From Clostridia bacterium (GTDB taxonomy: Bacteria > Bacillota > Clostridia > UMGS1810), in the NCBI GenBank assembly GCA_017416845.1, contig JAFQBA010000025.1, positions 1 through 64,000 on the forward strand: DNA of 64,000 nucleotides, read 5' to 3'. Shown here one piece after another: positions 63,448 through 64,000 of this stretch; positions within the stretch are counted from its first letter, which is position 1; every line of letters starts with the position of its first letter. The position numbers and the translations under genes are program-made. The notes under the pieces were generated by a model that was not told the origin of the DNA, searched no databases, and was given only the letters and a program-made list of their open reading frames with translations.

Positions 63448-64000
63448 ATGGATAATTCAAAAAACAGCTTTAAGAACTTTTGGGATTACAACAAACGAAA
63501 AGTAATAGCAGGATTTTTTTTAATAGCCTTTATAATTTTTGCAATCACTCAATGTAATATCAATCCCGAGCAAAAATTCGGCATATTGTGTATCAGCGAA
63601 ACCAACAATACCGATGGTACTCAATTAATGGCTGAGCTCAAAGAAAACATTGATTTTGACAAAACCGAAGAGGGAAAGCAAAATCTTGAATATGAGCATA
63701 TCTATATACCGCCAACCAAGGCTGACATGGTTACCCTGGGCACAAACGAAACCATTCAAGCACGCCTGCTCAGCGGAGATGCCTCGCTTTTGATTCTTGA
63801 TTCGGAAACAATTTATTATTATGAAGCTAAAGGGACTTTCAAGGATTTAACAGAGGTTGCAGATAAATACAATATCCCTGCCGAAGACAGATACCTCGCA
63901 ACAGACGGCAGTGTGTGTGCAATATCGGTTGATTCTAACAGTTTTCTGAAAGATTGCTCCATCGAATCAGAAGGATTGTATGTGGCAATTCGCTACCCCC
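63448..64000 (+). CDS. Membrane-anchored protein, partial (runs off the window)
   Basis: At least 184 codons, open to the window edge. CGGAG lies 7 nt before ATG at 63448. A short charged N-terminus (MDNSKNSFKNFWDYNKRK) is followed by one membrane segment (about 19-35, VIAGFFLIAFIIFAIT) and then an outside region with FGILCISETNNTDGTQLMA and LLSGDASLLILDSETIYYYE. The latter loosely resembles substrate-binding-protein-like proteins of Clostridia that are fixed to the membrane. The C-terminus is missing, so no firm family can be given. Confidence 0.7.
   Translation, partial: MDNSKNSFKNFWDYNKRKVIAGFFLIAFIIFAITQCNINPEQKFGILCISETNNTDGTQLMAELKENIDFDKTEEGKQNLEYEHIYIPPTKADMVTLGTNETIQARLLSGDASLLILDSETIYYYEAKGTFKDLTEVADKYNIPAEDRYLATDGSVCAISVDSNSFLKDCSIESEGLYVAIRYP

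Overview
The window looks like chromosomal DNA of an anaerobic, AT-rich Firmicute of class Clostridia. The reasons are purine-rich Shine-Dalgarno sites before almost every gene, consensus TTGACA-N17-TATAAT promoters, an acpP-rnc pair, a recA-recX-rimO-pgsA cluster, short thiI, Prp, DegV, S-layer-homology and copper-amine-oxidase-like stalk domains, and many AraC regulators. A gut or other plant-polysaccharide habitat is an inference from the secreted proteins and the sugar-type enzymes. No genus can be named safely.

Layout. 1-7138 holds three minus-strand secreted proteins (stalk-domain/toroid-like, LamG-like, SLH-anchored) separated by repeat-rich intergenic DNA. Two tandem AraC regulators diverge from them (7339-9167). 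9395-13157 is a minus-strand sugar/cyclitol-type operon (Gfo/Idh/MocA oxidoreductase plus three TIM-barrel isomerase/epimerases), divergent from its own AraC regulator across a repeated operator module (13231-13461). 14408-15155 is an XRE regulator with an L-rhamnose mutarotase. Then come serC-serA, a Big2-like lipoprotein, an SDR, an EamA permease, acpP-rnc, a secreted GH26-like protein, and housekeeping genes (pgsA, rimO, recX, recA, pncC, thiI, cysteine desulfurase, degV). 32553-33071 carries a strongly promoted DUF1874/B116-like protein. 33370-39512 is a minus-strand run: subtilase, ligA and two zinc-ribbon membrane proteins.

39829-48931 is a tightly packed plus-strand phage cassette: P22-type portal, Prp protease, fibre-like proteins, holin-like protein, amidase, nozzle-like protein and a coiled-coil protein. 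Every frame is open, but there is no terminase, capsid, replication gene or integrase. 49815-60058 is an AraC regulator and a divergent nine-gene metabolic operon: FGGY kinase, amidohydrolase, fucose-isomerase-like protein, class III aminotransferase, two near-identical oxidoreductases, creatininase-family hydrolase and AEC transporter. The two oxidoreductases arose by a segmental duplication whose second aminotransferase copy survives only as a scar. A tRNA-Asp follows.

The right edge has two divergent units of unknown function. Each has a consensus-like promoter and an intrinsic-terminator-like hairpin between promoter and start codon; one leader also has a competing antiterminator pairing, so it looks like an undescribed attenuator or riboswitch.
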